Shown here: in pieces, positions 24,510 through 33,601 of the stretch
Position numbering within the stretch: the first letter of the stretch is position 1
Layout of the letters: each line of letters begins with the position of its first letter
Notes under the pieces: generated by a model
The model's database searches: none
What the model was told of the DNA's origin: nothing
What the model saw: the letters and a program-made list of their open reading frames with translations, nothing else
Assembly (NCBI GenBank): GCA_034434515.1
Contig: DAOTZA010000054.1
Coordinates: 1-64,000 of the forward strand
Direction of reading: 5' to 3'
Source of the DNA: NAK19 sp034434515
Lineage (GTDB): Bacteria > Chloroflexota > Anaerolineae > Anaerolineales > UBA4823
Length of the DNA stretch: 64,000 nt
Made by a program: the position numbers and the translations under genes

Positions 24510-25625
24510 ATGAGCAACGAGGGCGAGAAACGCTTTTGGGTAGGGTTTAATTTGGTCAAGGGGATCGGGGCAGTGCGTTTTCGCCGTTTGTTGCAAGAGT
24601 TTGAAAGCCTCGAAAAGGCCTGGCATGCTCCTAGCGATACTCTCCGCCGTTTGGGTTTTGGGGAAAAACACCTGGAGAACTATCACCTCATCCGCTCTCA
24701 GGTAGACCTCGATCGTTATTGGCAAGCTTTACGCGCCAAAGATATTCAAGTGATCACCTGGATGGATGAAAACTATCCACGTTTGCTCAAAGAGATCGAT
24801 CAATCCCCGCCGGTTTTGTATGTCCGGGGGGAGCTGAGCGTTTCGGATGAGATTGCGGTGGCTGTGGTTGGAACGCGACGGGTTACTAGGTATGGACGTC
24901 AGATTGCCGAGGAGATCGCTGCCGGCCTGGCACAGAGTGGAGTGACTGTCGTCAGCGGACTGGCGCGTGGGGTGGACATCCTCGCCCATCAAGCCGCTCT
25001 GGATGCGGGGGGACGCACGATTGCGGTGTTGGGTTGCGGGGTGGATCGAATTTATCCACCAGAACATCGTCGTTATGCCGACCGTATCATCTTACAAGGG
25101 GCATTGGTGAGTGATTATCCGCCGGGCACTCAACCTGATGCGACCAATTTCCCGCCCCGTAACCGCATTATTTCTGGTCTATCTTTGGCTGTTGTGGTTG
25201 TCGAGGCAGGAGAGAAGAGTGGGGCATTAATTACCGCCAGTTTTGCAGCCGAACAAGGACGGGATGTCTTTGCAGTGCCTGGCAATATCCATGCACCCCA
25301 AAGTGTGGGCACCAATCGTTTGATCCAAAAAGGTGCCTTTCCCTACATGGGGGTTGCTGATATTTTGGAGACGTTGAATATCCCCGTCAGGTTACAACAG
25401 AATTCCGCCAGGCAAATTTTGCCAACCGATGGAAATGAAGCGCAATTGTTGCAACATTTATCCGATCAGCCGCTGCATGTGGATGAACTATCGCGGCTAT
25501 GCCAGATGCCGGTTGCCCAGGTGAGTTCGACTTTAGCGATTATGGAATTGAAGGGGTTAGCCAAGTCGGTGGGAGGCATGAGCTATATCGTTGCCCGAGA
25601 ACAAAACGAACGATACACGGTTTAA
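24510..25625 (+). CDS. dprA: DNA-processing protein DprA
   Basis: DprA loads RecA on incoming single-stranded DNA during natural transformation. The 371-residue protein has an N-terminal helix-hairpin region, the Rossmann-like core (VVGTRRVTRYGR, VVSGLARGVDILAH, TIAVLGCGVDRIYPPEH, FPPRNRIISGLS, KSGALITASFAAEQGR) and a C-terminal winged helix. The ATG at 24510 is preferred over the TTG three bases earlier. It lies 4 bases after rimM. Confidence 0.94.
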   Translation: MSNEGEKRFWVGFNLVKGIGAVRFRRLLQEFESLEKAWHAPSDTLRRLGFGEKHLENYHLIRSQVDLDRYWQALRAKDIQVITWMDENYPRLLKEIDQSPPVLYVRGELSVSDEIAVAVVGTRRVTRYGRQIAEEIAAGLAQSGVTVVSGLARGVDILAHQAALDAGGRTIAVLGCGVDRIYPPEHRRYADRIILQGALVSDYPPGTQPDATNFPPRNRIISGLSLAVVVVEAGEKSGALITASFAAEQGRDVFAVPGNIHAPQSVGTNRLIQKGAFPYMGVADILETLNIPVRLQQNSARQILPTDGNEAQLLQHLSDQPLHVDELSRLCQMPVAQVSSTLAIMELKGLAKSVGGMSYIVAREQNERYTV

Positions 25626-25659
25626 AGTATACAATAGAAACAGAAAGGAGGCAACGGTC

Positions 25660-26748
25660 ATGAGTGGTTCGTATTATGCAGTCATTATGGCAGGGGGCGG
25701 TGGAACGCGCCTTTGGCCGCTCTCTCGGAAGACGAGACCCAAACAGATGTTACGCATCATTGAACAACGCAGCCTGTTCCAAATGGCAGTTGATCGACTG
25801 GACGGTTTATTCGACTCGCAACATATTCTGGTCGTAACCGTACCGGAACAGTTCCGAGAGCTTCGTAAACAATGCCCTCAGATCCCAGAAGAAAATTATC
25901 TCCTTGAGCCGATGCCGCGTGGCACAGCAGCAGTGGTGGGGCTGGCGGCTGTGCATCTTGCACGGTTGGATAAAAACGCTGTGATGGCTGTCCTGACCGC
26001 CGATCATTACATCGGCAATCAGGAGTGGTTCCGTAGGTTATTGCAAGTAGCCGAGATCGTTGCTCGCCAGGATTACTTGGTCACTATCGGCATCAACCCT
26101 ACCTTTGCCGCAACCGGCTATGGTTATATTCAACAGGGGAAAATCCAGGGCACCTATCAGGGAGTCGCCGTCTATCATGTCGTGCGCTTCAAAGAAAAAC
26201 CGGATGAATTTCAAGCCCAGGTGATGTTGGCCAGAGGCGATCACACCTGGAATTCGGGGATGTTCATCTGGAAAGTCGAACGCATCCGGCAAGAAATTGC
26301 GCGACAAATGCCACAATTGGAGGCGGCTTTGCAAGAGGTTGAATCGCACTGGGGAAAGCCAAGCTACAGCGAGGTGTTACAAAACGCATGGCAAGCGCTG
26401 ATTCCGGAAACAATTGACTATGGCATTATGGAAGGCGCTAAGGATGTGGTAGTAATTCCGGCTGGTGCGCTCAAGTGGAGCGATGTGGGTAGTTGGGATT
26501 CGTTATTTGATGTCTTGCCGGCCGATTCACATGGCAATATCGTCATGGGAGGGCGACATTTTGGTTTAGACACTCGCCAATCGTTGGTTTATGTTAGCGA
26601 AGAACACCGCTTGATTGTCACTATTGGTGTTCGCGATTTGGTGGTCGTGGACACCGGGGATGTTTTACTCATTGTGCGCAAAGACGAGGCCCAAAAAGTG
26701 CGTCAAGTGGTGGAAATCCTCAAAGAAAGTGGTGAAGATTACGTATAA
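25660..26748 (+). CDS. manC: Mannose-1-phosphate guanylyltransferase (GDP-mannose synthesis)
   Basis: This enzyme makes GDP-mannose from mannose 1-phosphate and GTP for glycan synthesis. The 362-residue nucleotidyltransferase starts with VIMAGGGGTRLWPLSRKTRPKQ, the GTP-binding signature, and has FKEKPD and WNSGMFIW. It is the short form without the isomerase domain. The ATG at 25660 follows AAAGGAGG; the frame is open from 25591 but that overlaps dprA. It sits between dprA and topA, all same strand. Confidence 0.92.
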   Translation: MSGSYYAVIMAGGGGTRLWPLSRKTRPKQMLRIIEQRSLFQMAVDRLDGLFDSQHILVVTVPEQFRELRKQCPQIPEENYLLEPMPRGTAAVVGLAAVHLARLDKNAVMAVLTADHYIGNQEWFRRLLQVAEIVARQDYLVTIGINPTFAATGYGYIQQGKIQGTYQGVAVYHVVRFKEKPDEFQAQVMLARGDHTWNSGMFIWKVERIRQEIARQMPQLEAALQEVESHWGKPSYSEVLQNAWQALIPETIDYGIMEGAKDVVVIPAGALKWSDVGSWDSLFDVLPADSHGNIVMGGRHFGLDTRQSLVYVSEEHRLIVTIGVRDLVVVDTGDVLLIVRKDEAQKVRQVVEILKESGEDYV

Positions 26749-26765
26749 CGATTTTGGAGGTTATC

Positions 26766-29090
26766 TTGGAAACATTGGAAGCCTATTGTGTCAAATGTAA
26801 ACAAAAGCGGCCGATCACGGAGCCACAAGCTGTCTATACAAGTAATGGCACCCCGGCGACCGAAGGCAAATGCACCGTATGTGGAAGCAAACTTTTTCGC
26901 ATGGGTAAGACAGAAGCCCATGCCTCCCTCTCGGATAGCGAATTAGACAAGCTCAAACCTCATCGCTCGGGGAAGCTGGTGATTGTCGAATCGCCGGCAA
27001 AAGCCCGCACTGTGGGGCGCTTTTTGGGCAAAGGTTATACCGTTAAGGCGTCCGTGGGCCATGTGCGCGATCTGTTGCGATCGCAATTATCGGTTGACGT
27101 AGAGAATGATTTTACGCCGAAATACCGTGTCCCTAATGAGAAGAAAACTGTTGTCAAAGAGATTAAAAATCTGGCGAAATCAGCCGCAGAGGTCTATCTG
27201 GCAACCGATCCCGACCGCGAAGGGGAGGCAATTGCCTGGCACCTTATGGAAGCAGCCTCCATCAATCCGAAAATTGCTCGCCGGGTGGTCTTCCATGAGA
27301 TCACCGAACCGGCCGTGGCAGAAGCCTTTGCCCATCCGCGTTCGATTAATCAAGATTTGGTGGATGCCCAACAAGCCCGCCGCGTGTTGGATCGTCTGGT
27401 AGGATATAACTTAAGCCCGCTCCTGTGGCGCAAGGTGCGCAGCCGTTTATCGGCGGGTCGCGTTCAATCAGTTGCCTTGCGCATGATTGTGGAGCGCGAA
27501 CGCGAGATTCAGGCTTTTGTGCCGGTTGAATACTGGTCAATTGCGGCTGAATTTTTGCCGCAGGGCTTGAAAGAAACTTTCATTGCCAAACTGGTGCGCC
27601 TGGATGGCGAAGAACCTACGTTAGGAAATGAAGAGCAGGTCAAGCCGATTCTGGAGGATATGGAGCGGGCGCGCTATGAAATTTCGCAAATCAAACAAGG
27701 CGAACGACGCCGCAACCCTTCGCCTCCGTTTATCACGAGCACTCTACAACAAGATGCTTCGCGCCGCTTGGGCTTTACCGCCAAGCGCACGATGGCTCTG
27801 GCGCAACAATTGTATGAAGGTATCGATGTTGGTACCGGAGGGTCGGTGGGGTTGATTACTTACATGCGTACCGATTCCACCAATATCTCCGAACTGGCTC
27901 AGGCTGAAGCCCGTCAATATATCTCGCAGCGCTATGGAGACGGTTTCCTGCCGGACAAGCCACCTAGCTATAAGACAAAAACACTTGGCGCACAGGAAGC
28001 CCATGAAGCGATCCGCCCAACATCGGTTTTCCGTACTCCGGAATCGGTCAAACAATTCCTCAATCGCGATCAATATCGCTTATATCAATTGATCTGGCAA
28101 CGTTTTGTGGCTTCACAAATGACTGCTGCCATCTATGATACGATAACTGTTGAAGTGAGTGGCAAAGGGAATGCCCACGAATATCTATTGCGTGCTTCTG
28201 GTTCGAGTGTCCGCTTCTTGGGCTATATGGCAGCTTATGAGGAAGCGAAAGACGAAGATAGCGCGCCTGAGGAGGAAGAAGGTGGTCGCATTCCAAGTGG
28301 ATTAACCCAGGGGCAGATTTTGCAACTGGTCAAACTAATCCCTGAACAGCATTTTACCCAGCCTCCTCCGCGTTACACGGAAGCTACGCTCGTGAGAGCC
28401 TTAGAAGAATACGGAATTGGACGGCCCTCCACCTATGCTCCGATCCTTTCCACCATTCAACAGCGCGGTTATGTAGTTCGGGATAACAAACGGCTGATAC
28501 CGACTGAGACTGGCATTCTGGTCAATGATCTGATTACGCAACATTTTCCGGAAATCGTCGACTATGGCTTCACAGCCCACATGGAAGAAGACCTGGATCG
28601 CATTGCAGCCGGACAAGAAAAATGGGTTGAGGTGATTCGTGAGTTTTACACACCTTTTGCCCAATTGGTGGCTAATGCCGAGAAAGCCATTCCGGAAATG
28701 AAAGCCGATTTGGAGCCGATCGGTAGGAAATGCCCCGAGTGCGGCAAAGAGCTGGTGATCCGCTATGGGCGTTTTGGGAAGTTTATCTCTTGTAGCGGCT
28801 TTCCGGAATGTCGTTATACCGAAGCCTGGTTAGAGAAGATTGGGGTGCGCTGTCCTAAGTGTCAAGGCGAACTGGTTGAAAGAAAAACTCGCCGCAACCG
28901 TGTCTTTTATGGCTGTGCGAACTATCCACAATGTGATTTCACCTCCTGGAAGAAACCCATCCCTGCCCCTTGCCCTGAGTGCGGAGGACTGCTGGTGATC
29001 GCCGATAAGAACTACGCCCAATGCTTGAACTGCGAAGAGCGTTTTCCGCTTGAGGAAGTCGTTCAGGATGAAATGGCATCGACGGCATGA
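26766..29090 (+). CDS. topA: DNA topoisomerase I with N-terminal DUF5679-type zinc ribbon
   Basis: This type IA enzyme relaxes negative supercoils. I place the start at TTG 26766 because GGAGG lies 5 bases upstream, giving 774 residues. Residues 5-50 form an extra zinc ribbon (YCVKCKQKR, CTVCGSKLF) of DUF5679 type. Then come TOPRIM (VESPAKART, TDPDREGEAIAWHL), the active tyrosine in GLITYMRTDST (Tyr366) and three C-terminal four-cysteine zinc ribbons. The N-terminal ribbon is absent from E. coli-type enzymes and may be a lineage trait. Confidence 0.95.
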   Translation: METLEAYCVKCKQKRPITEPQAVYTSNGTPATEGKCTVCGSKLFRMGKTEAHASLSDSELDKLKPHRSGKLVIVESPAKARTVGRFLGKGYTVKASVGHVRDLLRSQLSVDVENDFTPKYRVPNEKKTVVKEIKNLAKSAAEVYLATDPDREGEAIAWHLMEAASINPKIARRVVFHEITEPAVAEAFAHPRSINQDLVDAQQARRVLDRLVGYNLSPLLWRKVRSRLSAGRVQSVALRMIVEREREIQAFVPVEYWSIAAEFLPQGLKETFIAKLVRLDGEEPTLGNEEQVKPILEDMERARYEISQIKQGERRRNPSPPFITSTLQQDASRRLGFTAKRTMALAQQLYEGIDVGTGGSVGLITYMRTDSTNISELAQAEARQYISQRYGDGFLPDKPPSYKTKTLGAQEAHEAIRPTSVFRTPESVKQFLNRDQYRLYQLIWQRFVASQMTAAIYDTITVEVSGKGNAHEYLLRASGSSVRFLGYMAAYEEAKDEDSAPEEEEGGRIPSGLTQGQILQLVKLIPEQHFTQPPPRYTEATLVRALEEYGIGRPSTYAPILSTIQQRGYVVRDNKRLIPTETGILVNDLITQHFPEIVDYGFTAHMEEDLDRIAAGQEKWVEVIREFYTPFAQLVANAEKAIPEMKADLEPIGRKCPECGKELVIRYGRFGKFISCSGFPECRYTEAWLEKIGVRCPKCQGELVERKTRRNRVFYGCANYPQCDFTSWKKPIPAPCPECGGLLVIADKNYAQCLNCEERFPLEEVVQDEMASTA

Positions 29091-29121
29091 CTCTTGCAAC
29101 AATAAATTTTGAAAGATTGTA

Positions 29122-29150
29122 TTGCAGTTTCAATCGCTTTCGTCTACAAT
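29122..29150 (+). promoter_or_regulatory. Promoter after topA
   Basis: TTGCAG (29122-29127) and TACAAT (29145-29150) are 17 bases apart, about 85 bases before the next membrane protein gene. Confidence 0.65.
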
Positions 29151-29235
29151 ACAAGCAGAAAAACATCCCAGAAGAGATGAAACTGCAACTGAAACAATAA
29201 TGCTTGGCAAAAGCTGTGGAAATGGAGAGTGAGGC

Positions 29236-30276
29236 ATGGAGATGATCCGCGAATATTTGAAAAAGACCCAGGTGTTGGTAGGGATTGGGTTTGTGGTGGG
29301 CTTGATCCTTGGTTGGTTTGTGATAGGTTGGGGGATCTGGCCGGTAAAATGGACGGATGCAGCCCCTGAACATCTCCGCCATGATTTAAAGCTGGAATAC
29401 CTCAGCATGGCGGTCGATTCGTACCTATTGAACCAGGATGCCGAACTAGCAAAGAAACGGTTTGCCGAGTTCGGCAAGGAAGGTGAAGACCTGCTCAAAG
29501 AAATCGAACAACAAAAACCCCAGCAAGCAGCAAATATCGCTGCTTTTCGGTTGGCTGTGAGTGGTGAAGCCACGCTCCCAATTCCGACCCAAGCGGCGGG
29601 GGGAGAAATCATCCCTACCGAAGAATCTGAACCCTCAGCCAGACCGGGCACATCGATTCTGCGAAGTATTGTGATTGTATTCTGTGTCGCTTTCGTCATT
29701 ATCTTGCTTGGCGTAGCCGTTTTTGTCTTCCTGCGGAGCCGGAAACCGGCTGCACGAACTCCTGCTCAAGCATCCTATCCACAGCCGTTAGCGCCAGAGG
29801 TCGAAGAGGGGTGGCAAGCTATCCCTCAGGCTGGTCTCAGCCAGGAACCACCAATGATGCAATTTATGGCATCGTATAAGTACGGAGATGATTTGTTCGA
29901 TGACTCGTTCAGCATCGACTCGCAAAGCGGTGAATTTCTCGGTGAATGTGGGGTGAACATCTCGGAAACCATTGGCATCGGAGAACCGAAGAAGGTCACC
30001 GCTTTTGAAGTTTGGTTGTTTGATAAGAACGATATCCAGACGATAACCAAGGTCTTGATGAGTGAACATGCCTATAACGACGAAGCGACTTATCAACGGT
30101 TAGCTGCTAAAGGCGAACCGGTGCTGGTACAACCCGGGATGGAAACCATCTTGGAAACCCAATCGTTGCAATTGGTTGTGCGGGTTGTAGATATGGCTTA
30201 TGGCGATGGCGCAATGCCCTCGAACAGTTATTTCGAGCAACTGATTCTGGAATTAGCCGTGTGGTCTAAGATTTAA
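29236..30276 (+). CDS. Two-helix membrane protein of unknown function
   Basis: This 346-residue protein has a membrane helix at about residues 13-33 (VLVGIGFVVGLILGWFVIGW) and another at about 144-166. Between them is a roughly 110-residue external segment with a helical part, then a Pro/Ala-rich linker. The C-terminal half (about 180-346) is probably cytoplasmic and beta-rich (YGDDLFDDSFSIDSQSGEFLGECGV). No family function is known to me. It has its own promoter and no obvious partner genes. Confidence 0.8.
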   Translation: MEMIREYLKKTQVLVGIGFVVGLILGWFVIGWGIWPVKWTDAAPEHLRHDLKLEYLSMAVDSYLLNQDAELAKKRFAEFGKEGEDLLKEIEQQKPQQAANIAAFRLAVSGEATLPIPTQAAGGEIIPTEESEPSARPGTSILRSIVIVFCVAFVIILLGVAVFVFLRSRKPAARTPAQASYPQPLAPEVEEGWQAIPQAGLSQEPPMMQFMASYKYGDDLFDDSFSIDSQSGEFLGECGVNISETIGIGEPKKVTAFEVWLFDKNDIQTITKVLMSEHAYNDEATYQRLAAKGEPVLVQPGMETILETQSLQLVVRVVDMAYGDGAMPSNSYFEQLILELAVWSKI

Positions 30277-30345
30277 AAATCGAAACAGCCTACCATCACA
30301 AGTCGTGTTGATAATTTGCTGAGAAAACCGTCCACAAATTGATCA

Positions 30346-30380
30346 CGAATAAACGAATAACAGTGCTATTCGTGTATTCG
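30346..30380. repeat. 14-base inverted repeat (hairpin) after the membrane protein gene
   Basis: CGAATAAACGAATA and TATTCGTGTATTCG are inverted copies with one mismatch, separated by 7 bases. There is no T run, so it is not a standard terminator. It lies in a 534-base gap (30277-30810) that otherwise holds a terminator and the promoter of the RRM gene, and no credible gene. Confidence 0.6.
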
Positions 30381-30495
30381 GGAAAACTTCGTGGACATTC
30401 TGCCCTGCTAAATAGTGCCTATGGTAGGTAATTACAGACAATCTTGTATTTAGCATTTTTGCCAATCGACTGATTAAGTGTTTAAAATCTGATTC

Positions 30496-30530
30496 GTCCC
30501 CGTTTGTTTTTTTCCAGCGGGGACTTTTTT
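30496..30530 (+). terminator. Intrinsic terminator
   Basis: GTCCCCG and CGGGGAC form a stem around a T-rich 15-base loop, followed by six T residues. It lies 220 bases past the membrane protein gene and may end its transcript or that of a short RNA. Confidence 0.65.
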
Positions 30531-30627
30531 GGAAGACTCTCAAGAAAGAAACGTCAACCCTGAAGGGATGACTTTGTGTGTATAAAGGATAGAGGCTCTA
30601 TGAAAAAACAGAAAATAAAAGAAAACC

Positions 30628-30665
30628 TTGACAATTTATCCATTTTGTCAATTATCTGGTATAAT
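30628..30665 (+). promoter_or_regulatory. Extended -10 promoter of the RRM gene with an overlapping inverted repeat
   Basis: TATAAT at 30660-30665 is preceded by TGG (extended -10). TTGACAA (30628-30634) and TTGTCAA (30645-30651) form a perfect inverted repeat with a 10-base spacer across the -35 region. The mRNA would carry a leader of about 140 bases containing the hairpin GGCATG-TGAC-CATGCC. Confidence 0.6.
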
Positions 30666-30810
30666 ACAAGCACTTAAGTTGCCAGCCAGCCTAAGCACTT
30701 TTTCGGCATGTGACCATGCCAGGGTGGTTATTTGAACTGCGAGGTTCCCTTGCCCCATGTGTGACGAGCAGCAGGCCGGTATCAAAGAGTATATTTTGAA
30801 TGGAGAAAAA

Positions 30811-31149
30811 ATGGAACCAAAACTGTATGTAGGCAATTTGTCATATTCGGTCACCGAAGAGGAACTGCGAGAGTATTTTGCTCAAGCAGGGACAGTTAAG
30901 TCTGTGGCGCTAATCCGAGACCGAGACACCGGCCGCTCCAAAGGCTTTGCCTTTGTGGAGTATGAAACTGATGAAGAGGCGCAAAAAGCCATTGGCATGT
31001 TCAACGGCACTGAATTGCATGAACGCACGTTGACCGTCAACCAGGCTCGGCCGCGTGAAGAGCGACCTTTTGGGGGTGGCTATCGACGAGATGCGGGTGG
31101 CGGAGCGCGCAACCAACGTAGCGGTGGGCGACGCCGCTCCAACTGGTAA
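30811..31149 (+). CDS. RRM-type RNA-binding protein
   Basis: This 112-residue protein has one RNA recognition motif: RNP2 KLYVGNLSY at residues 4-12 and RNP1 KGFAFVEY at about 44-51. A Gly/Arg-rich tail follows (FGGGYRRDAGGG). It resembles the Rbp proteins of cyanobacteria, several of which are cold-induced. The frame is open from 30757, but the ATG at 30811 with GGAG 5 bases upstream gives the standard N-terminus. The long leader suggests post-transcriptional control. A strong terminator follows, so it is a single-gene unit. Confidence 0.93.
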   Translation: MEPKLYVGNLSYSVTEEELREYFAQAGTVKSVALIRDRDTGRSKGFAFVEYETDEEAQKAIGMFNGTELHERTLTVNQARPREERPFGGGYRRDAGGGARNQRSGGRRRSNW

Positions 31150-31174
31150 AATCAATCGAATAGGCGATAAATCG

Positions 31175-31205
31175 ATCAGGGCGTGAGCAACGCCCTGATT
31201 TTTTT
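31175..31205 (+). terminator. Intrinsic terminator of the RRM gene
   Basis: ATCAGGGCGT pairs perfectly with ACGCCCTGAT around GAGCA, followed by a run of six or more T residues. Confidence 0.85.
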
Positions 31206-31350
31206 GCTCCCTTTACCCGTCTCAAGCCATTCAAATCAATTTGTGTGTTAAAATTCGCAAAGCCCGAAAGCGTGGGTTACTGGTAAGAAAATGCGGAAGC
31301 CGCGGTGGGCGGCATCAGCCCCTCAAATCGAACTTGTTATTATCTTGCTG

Positions 31351-32271
31351 ATGAATATCGTCTCAGGTACGAACCCTAAAGTTAACTCTTTTCCACGCAC
31401 CCGGCTGGAGGCTGATCTGATTCTGCTGCTGGTGGCTGCCCTGTGGGGGAGTGCATTTGCTGCTCAGCGGGCAGCCGCGGCACAGGGAGAGGTTCTGTTT
31501 TTCAATGGCGTTCGCTACCTCTTGGGGGCGAGTCTGATCTTACCGATCCTTGTGAGGCAGCGGCTGAACTTGAGCAAGTTACCACTCAAAGCCTGGTTGG
31601 GAGGGGGGCTGGCTGGATTGGCAATGTTCCTTGCGGTTGCTTTCCAACAGTTTGGGCTTCAATTTACTACGGCTGCCAATGCAGGTTTCATTACCGGCTT
31701 ATATGTCATGATTGTTCCGTTTCTTTTGGCGATTTTTTACCGTCAGCCGCCGCGGGTCATAATTTGGATTTCTTCTCTGATGGCAACCTTTGGGATGTTT
31801 CTACTTAGCACAGAGGGAAGTCTCTCAATATCATTGGGGGATCGTTGGGTACTTTTAGGAGCGTTGATGTGGGCTATTCATGTGTTAATCATCGATCGAA
31901 TCACACATCAATTGGCCTTGCCCTTCTTAGCAGTTACCCAGGCAAGCGTATGTGGAGGATTAAGTTTGTTGAGCGGCATTTGGTTCGAAGGGGCTACTTT
32001 GAGCAATTTGAATGACATCTGGTGGGCGGTCATTTGGACAGCGGTAGCTTCGATTGCGTTGGGGTTTAGTCTCCAACCGCTTGGGCAACGGGTTGCTCCG
32101 CCTGCCGATGCTGCCATTTTACTCTCGATGGAATCGGTCTTTGCAGCATTGTTCGGCTGGATAATTTTAAGAGAAGGTTTGACCCCAATTCAGCTTACGG
32201 GGTGCGTTTTGATGTTTTTAGCGGTTGTCTTGGCGCAGATAAGTTTTCAGCCCAAAGCGGCTGTAAATTAA
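31351..32271 (+). CDS. EamA/DMT-family transporter
   Basis: This drug/metabolite-type exporter has about ten predicted membrane helices in two EamA halves (LILLLVAALWGSAFAAQ at the first helix; APPADAAILLSMESVFAALFGW near the end). These proteins export amino acids, metabolites or drugs. I chose ATG 31351 (306 residues), which leaves about 20 residues before the first helix. An ATG at 31291 would add 20 residues through a possible degenerate copy of the dispersed repeat. Neither has a clear ribosome binding site. It lies 21 bases before the next gene and is probably cotranscribed. Confidence 0.85.
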   Translation: MNIVSGTNPKVNSFPRTRLEADLILLLVAALWGSAFAAQRAAAAQGEVLFFNGVRYLLGASLILPILVRQRLNLSKLPLKAWLGGGLAGLAMFLAVAFQQFGLQFTTAANAGFITGLYVMIVPFLLAIFYRQPPRVIIWISSLMATFGMFLLSTEGSLSISLGDRWVLLGALMWAIHVLIIDRITHQLALPFLAVTQASVCGGLSLLSGIWFEGATLSNLNDIWWAVIWTAVASIALGFSLQPLGQRVAPPADAAILLSMESVFAALFGWIILREGLTPIQLTGCVLMFLAVVLAQISFQPKAAVN

Positions 32272-32292
32272 GTCCAAATCCAGGAGGATCGA

Positions 32293-33459
32293 ATGAATGC
32301 CTATCTCGTCATTGGTTCGGGTCGTCAGGGGTGCGCTGCAGGATATGACATGGCGCGCTGGGGTGATGCCTCACAAGTTGTGATGGCTGACGTTAATTTC
32401 GAGGTAGCCCAGAAGGCTGCCAAACGCATCAACGGATTGCTCAACAAAGAAATTGCCGTTCCGATACAGTTAGATGTACACGATGAACCTGCGGTACGGA
32501 AGGCGATGCAAGGCAAGGCGGCTTGTCTGAGTGCAGTGCCGTATTATTACAACCTTCCATTGACCAAAATTGCCATTGAAGAGAAAGTAAATTTTTGTGA
32601 TTTGGGAGGCAATACCGACATTGCTCTGGAACAGCACAAACTGGATACACAAGCCAAACAAAACGGTGTGAGTGTTATCCCCAATTGCGGTCAAGTGCCG
32701 GGCATGGGAACAACGTTGATTGTTTATGCCATGAGTCTATTGGATGAAGTTTTGGATGTTTATATGTGGGATGGCGGTCTGCCTCAGAAACCAAAACCAC
32801 CCTTTAATTACTTGTTGACCTTTCACATTGCCGGTTTGACCAATGAGTATGCTGAACCAGCCGTGTTTATCCGCAACTGGAAGGTCACTCAGGTCGAATC
32901 GATAACGGAACTTGAGACTGTGCAATTTCCTTCCCCGATTGGAACCTTAGAGGCTTTTGTCACCGGGGGAGGGTTAGACACCCTGCCCTGGACTTACGAA
33001 GGCAAACTGCGCACACTGCAAAACCTGACTTTACGCTATCCTGGACACTATGAAAAATTGCGCGCTTACCGGGAATTGGGACTCTGGGACTTGACTCCCA
33101 TTCGCGTTGGAAACATCGAGGTAGTGCCACGCGAGGTCTTCCATGCTTTGTTTGAGCCAAAAGTGGTTGACCCAACCCAAAAGGATCTCATTATTATCCG
33201 CATCCGGGCGGTGGGGAAGAAGGATGGTAAGGAAGCTGAAGCCTGGATCGTAGTCATTGACTATTATGATGATCAGACAGGGTTTACAGCGATGGAACGC
33301 GGCACCGGCTGGAGCGCAGCTATTGTCGCCGAGATGATGGCGAAACAAGAAACACCCCGCGGCGCTGGTGGGGTAGAGAAGATGGTACCGGCTGAGCCTT
33401 TTATCCGGCATCTGGGTGCGCGCGGCATAGGGGTTCAGCAGGAAATTCGCTATCTATAA
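32293..33459 (+). CDS. Saccharopine dehydrogenase family protein
   Basis: This 388-residue NAD(P)-dependent enzyme starts with a Rossmann motif (YLVIGSGRQGCAAGYDMAR). It has the family C-terminal half (PNCGQVPGMGTTLIVYAM, MWDGGLPQKP, GGGLDTLPWTYEG). Relatives act in lysine metabolism (saccharopine, lysine 6-dehydrogenase) or polyamine synthesis (carboxynorspermidine). The exact substrate cannot be read. CAGGAGG supports the start. The neighbouring exporter and methyltransferase hint at metabolism of an amino acid or methylated amine. Confidence 0.85.
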   Translation: MNAYLVIGSGRQGCAAGYDMARWGDASQVVMADVNFEVAQKAAKRINGLLNKEIAVPIQLDVHDEPAVRKAMQGKAACLSAVPYYYNLPLTKIAIEEKVNFCDLGGNTDIALEQHKLDTQAKQNGVSVIPNCGQVPGMGTTLIVYAMSLLDEVLDVYMWDGGLPQKPKPPFNYLLTFHIAGLTNEYAEPAVFIRNWKVTQVESITELETVQFPSPIGTLEAFVTGGGLDTLPWTYEGKLRTLQNLTLRYPGHYEKLRAYRELGLWDLTPIRVGNIEVVPREVFHALFEPKVVDPTQKDLIIIRIRAVGKKDGKEAEAWIVVIDYYDDQTGFTAMERGTGWSAAIVAEMMAKQETPRGAGGVEKMVPAEPFIRHLGARGIGVQQEIRYL

Positions 33460-33483
33460 ACATTCGGCAGACGTTCCGTGAGC

Positions 33484-33555
33484 CCATTGCAAAAACGAAC
33501 CGCGGTGAGCGTCGAACGAAAAATGTCGACGCTGAAACACACGTTTTGCAAGGGG
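33484..33555 (+). promoter_or_regulatory. Nested hairpin upstream of the MttB homologue
   Basis: An outer stem pairs TTGCAAAA (around 33487) with TTTTGCAA (33544-33551). An inner perfect stem pairs AGCGTCGA (33508-33515) with TCGACGCT (33526-33533). It fills most of the 142-base gap before the methyltransferase gene and could be a structured leader or a small palindromic element. Confidence 0.45.
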
Positions 33556-33601
33556 TCTTGTTTTGAATTGAAGGGTATCATTGATAAAAAGAGGCTAACC
33601 G

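Noticed and set aside
31263..31328. Third array of the dispersed repeat before the EamA gene
   Set aside because: CGAAAGCGTGG and ATGCGGAAGC begin like two repeat units, but the remainder diverges too far to count as copies; at most degenerate remnants.
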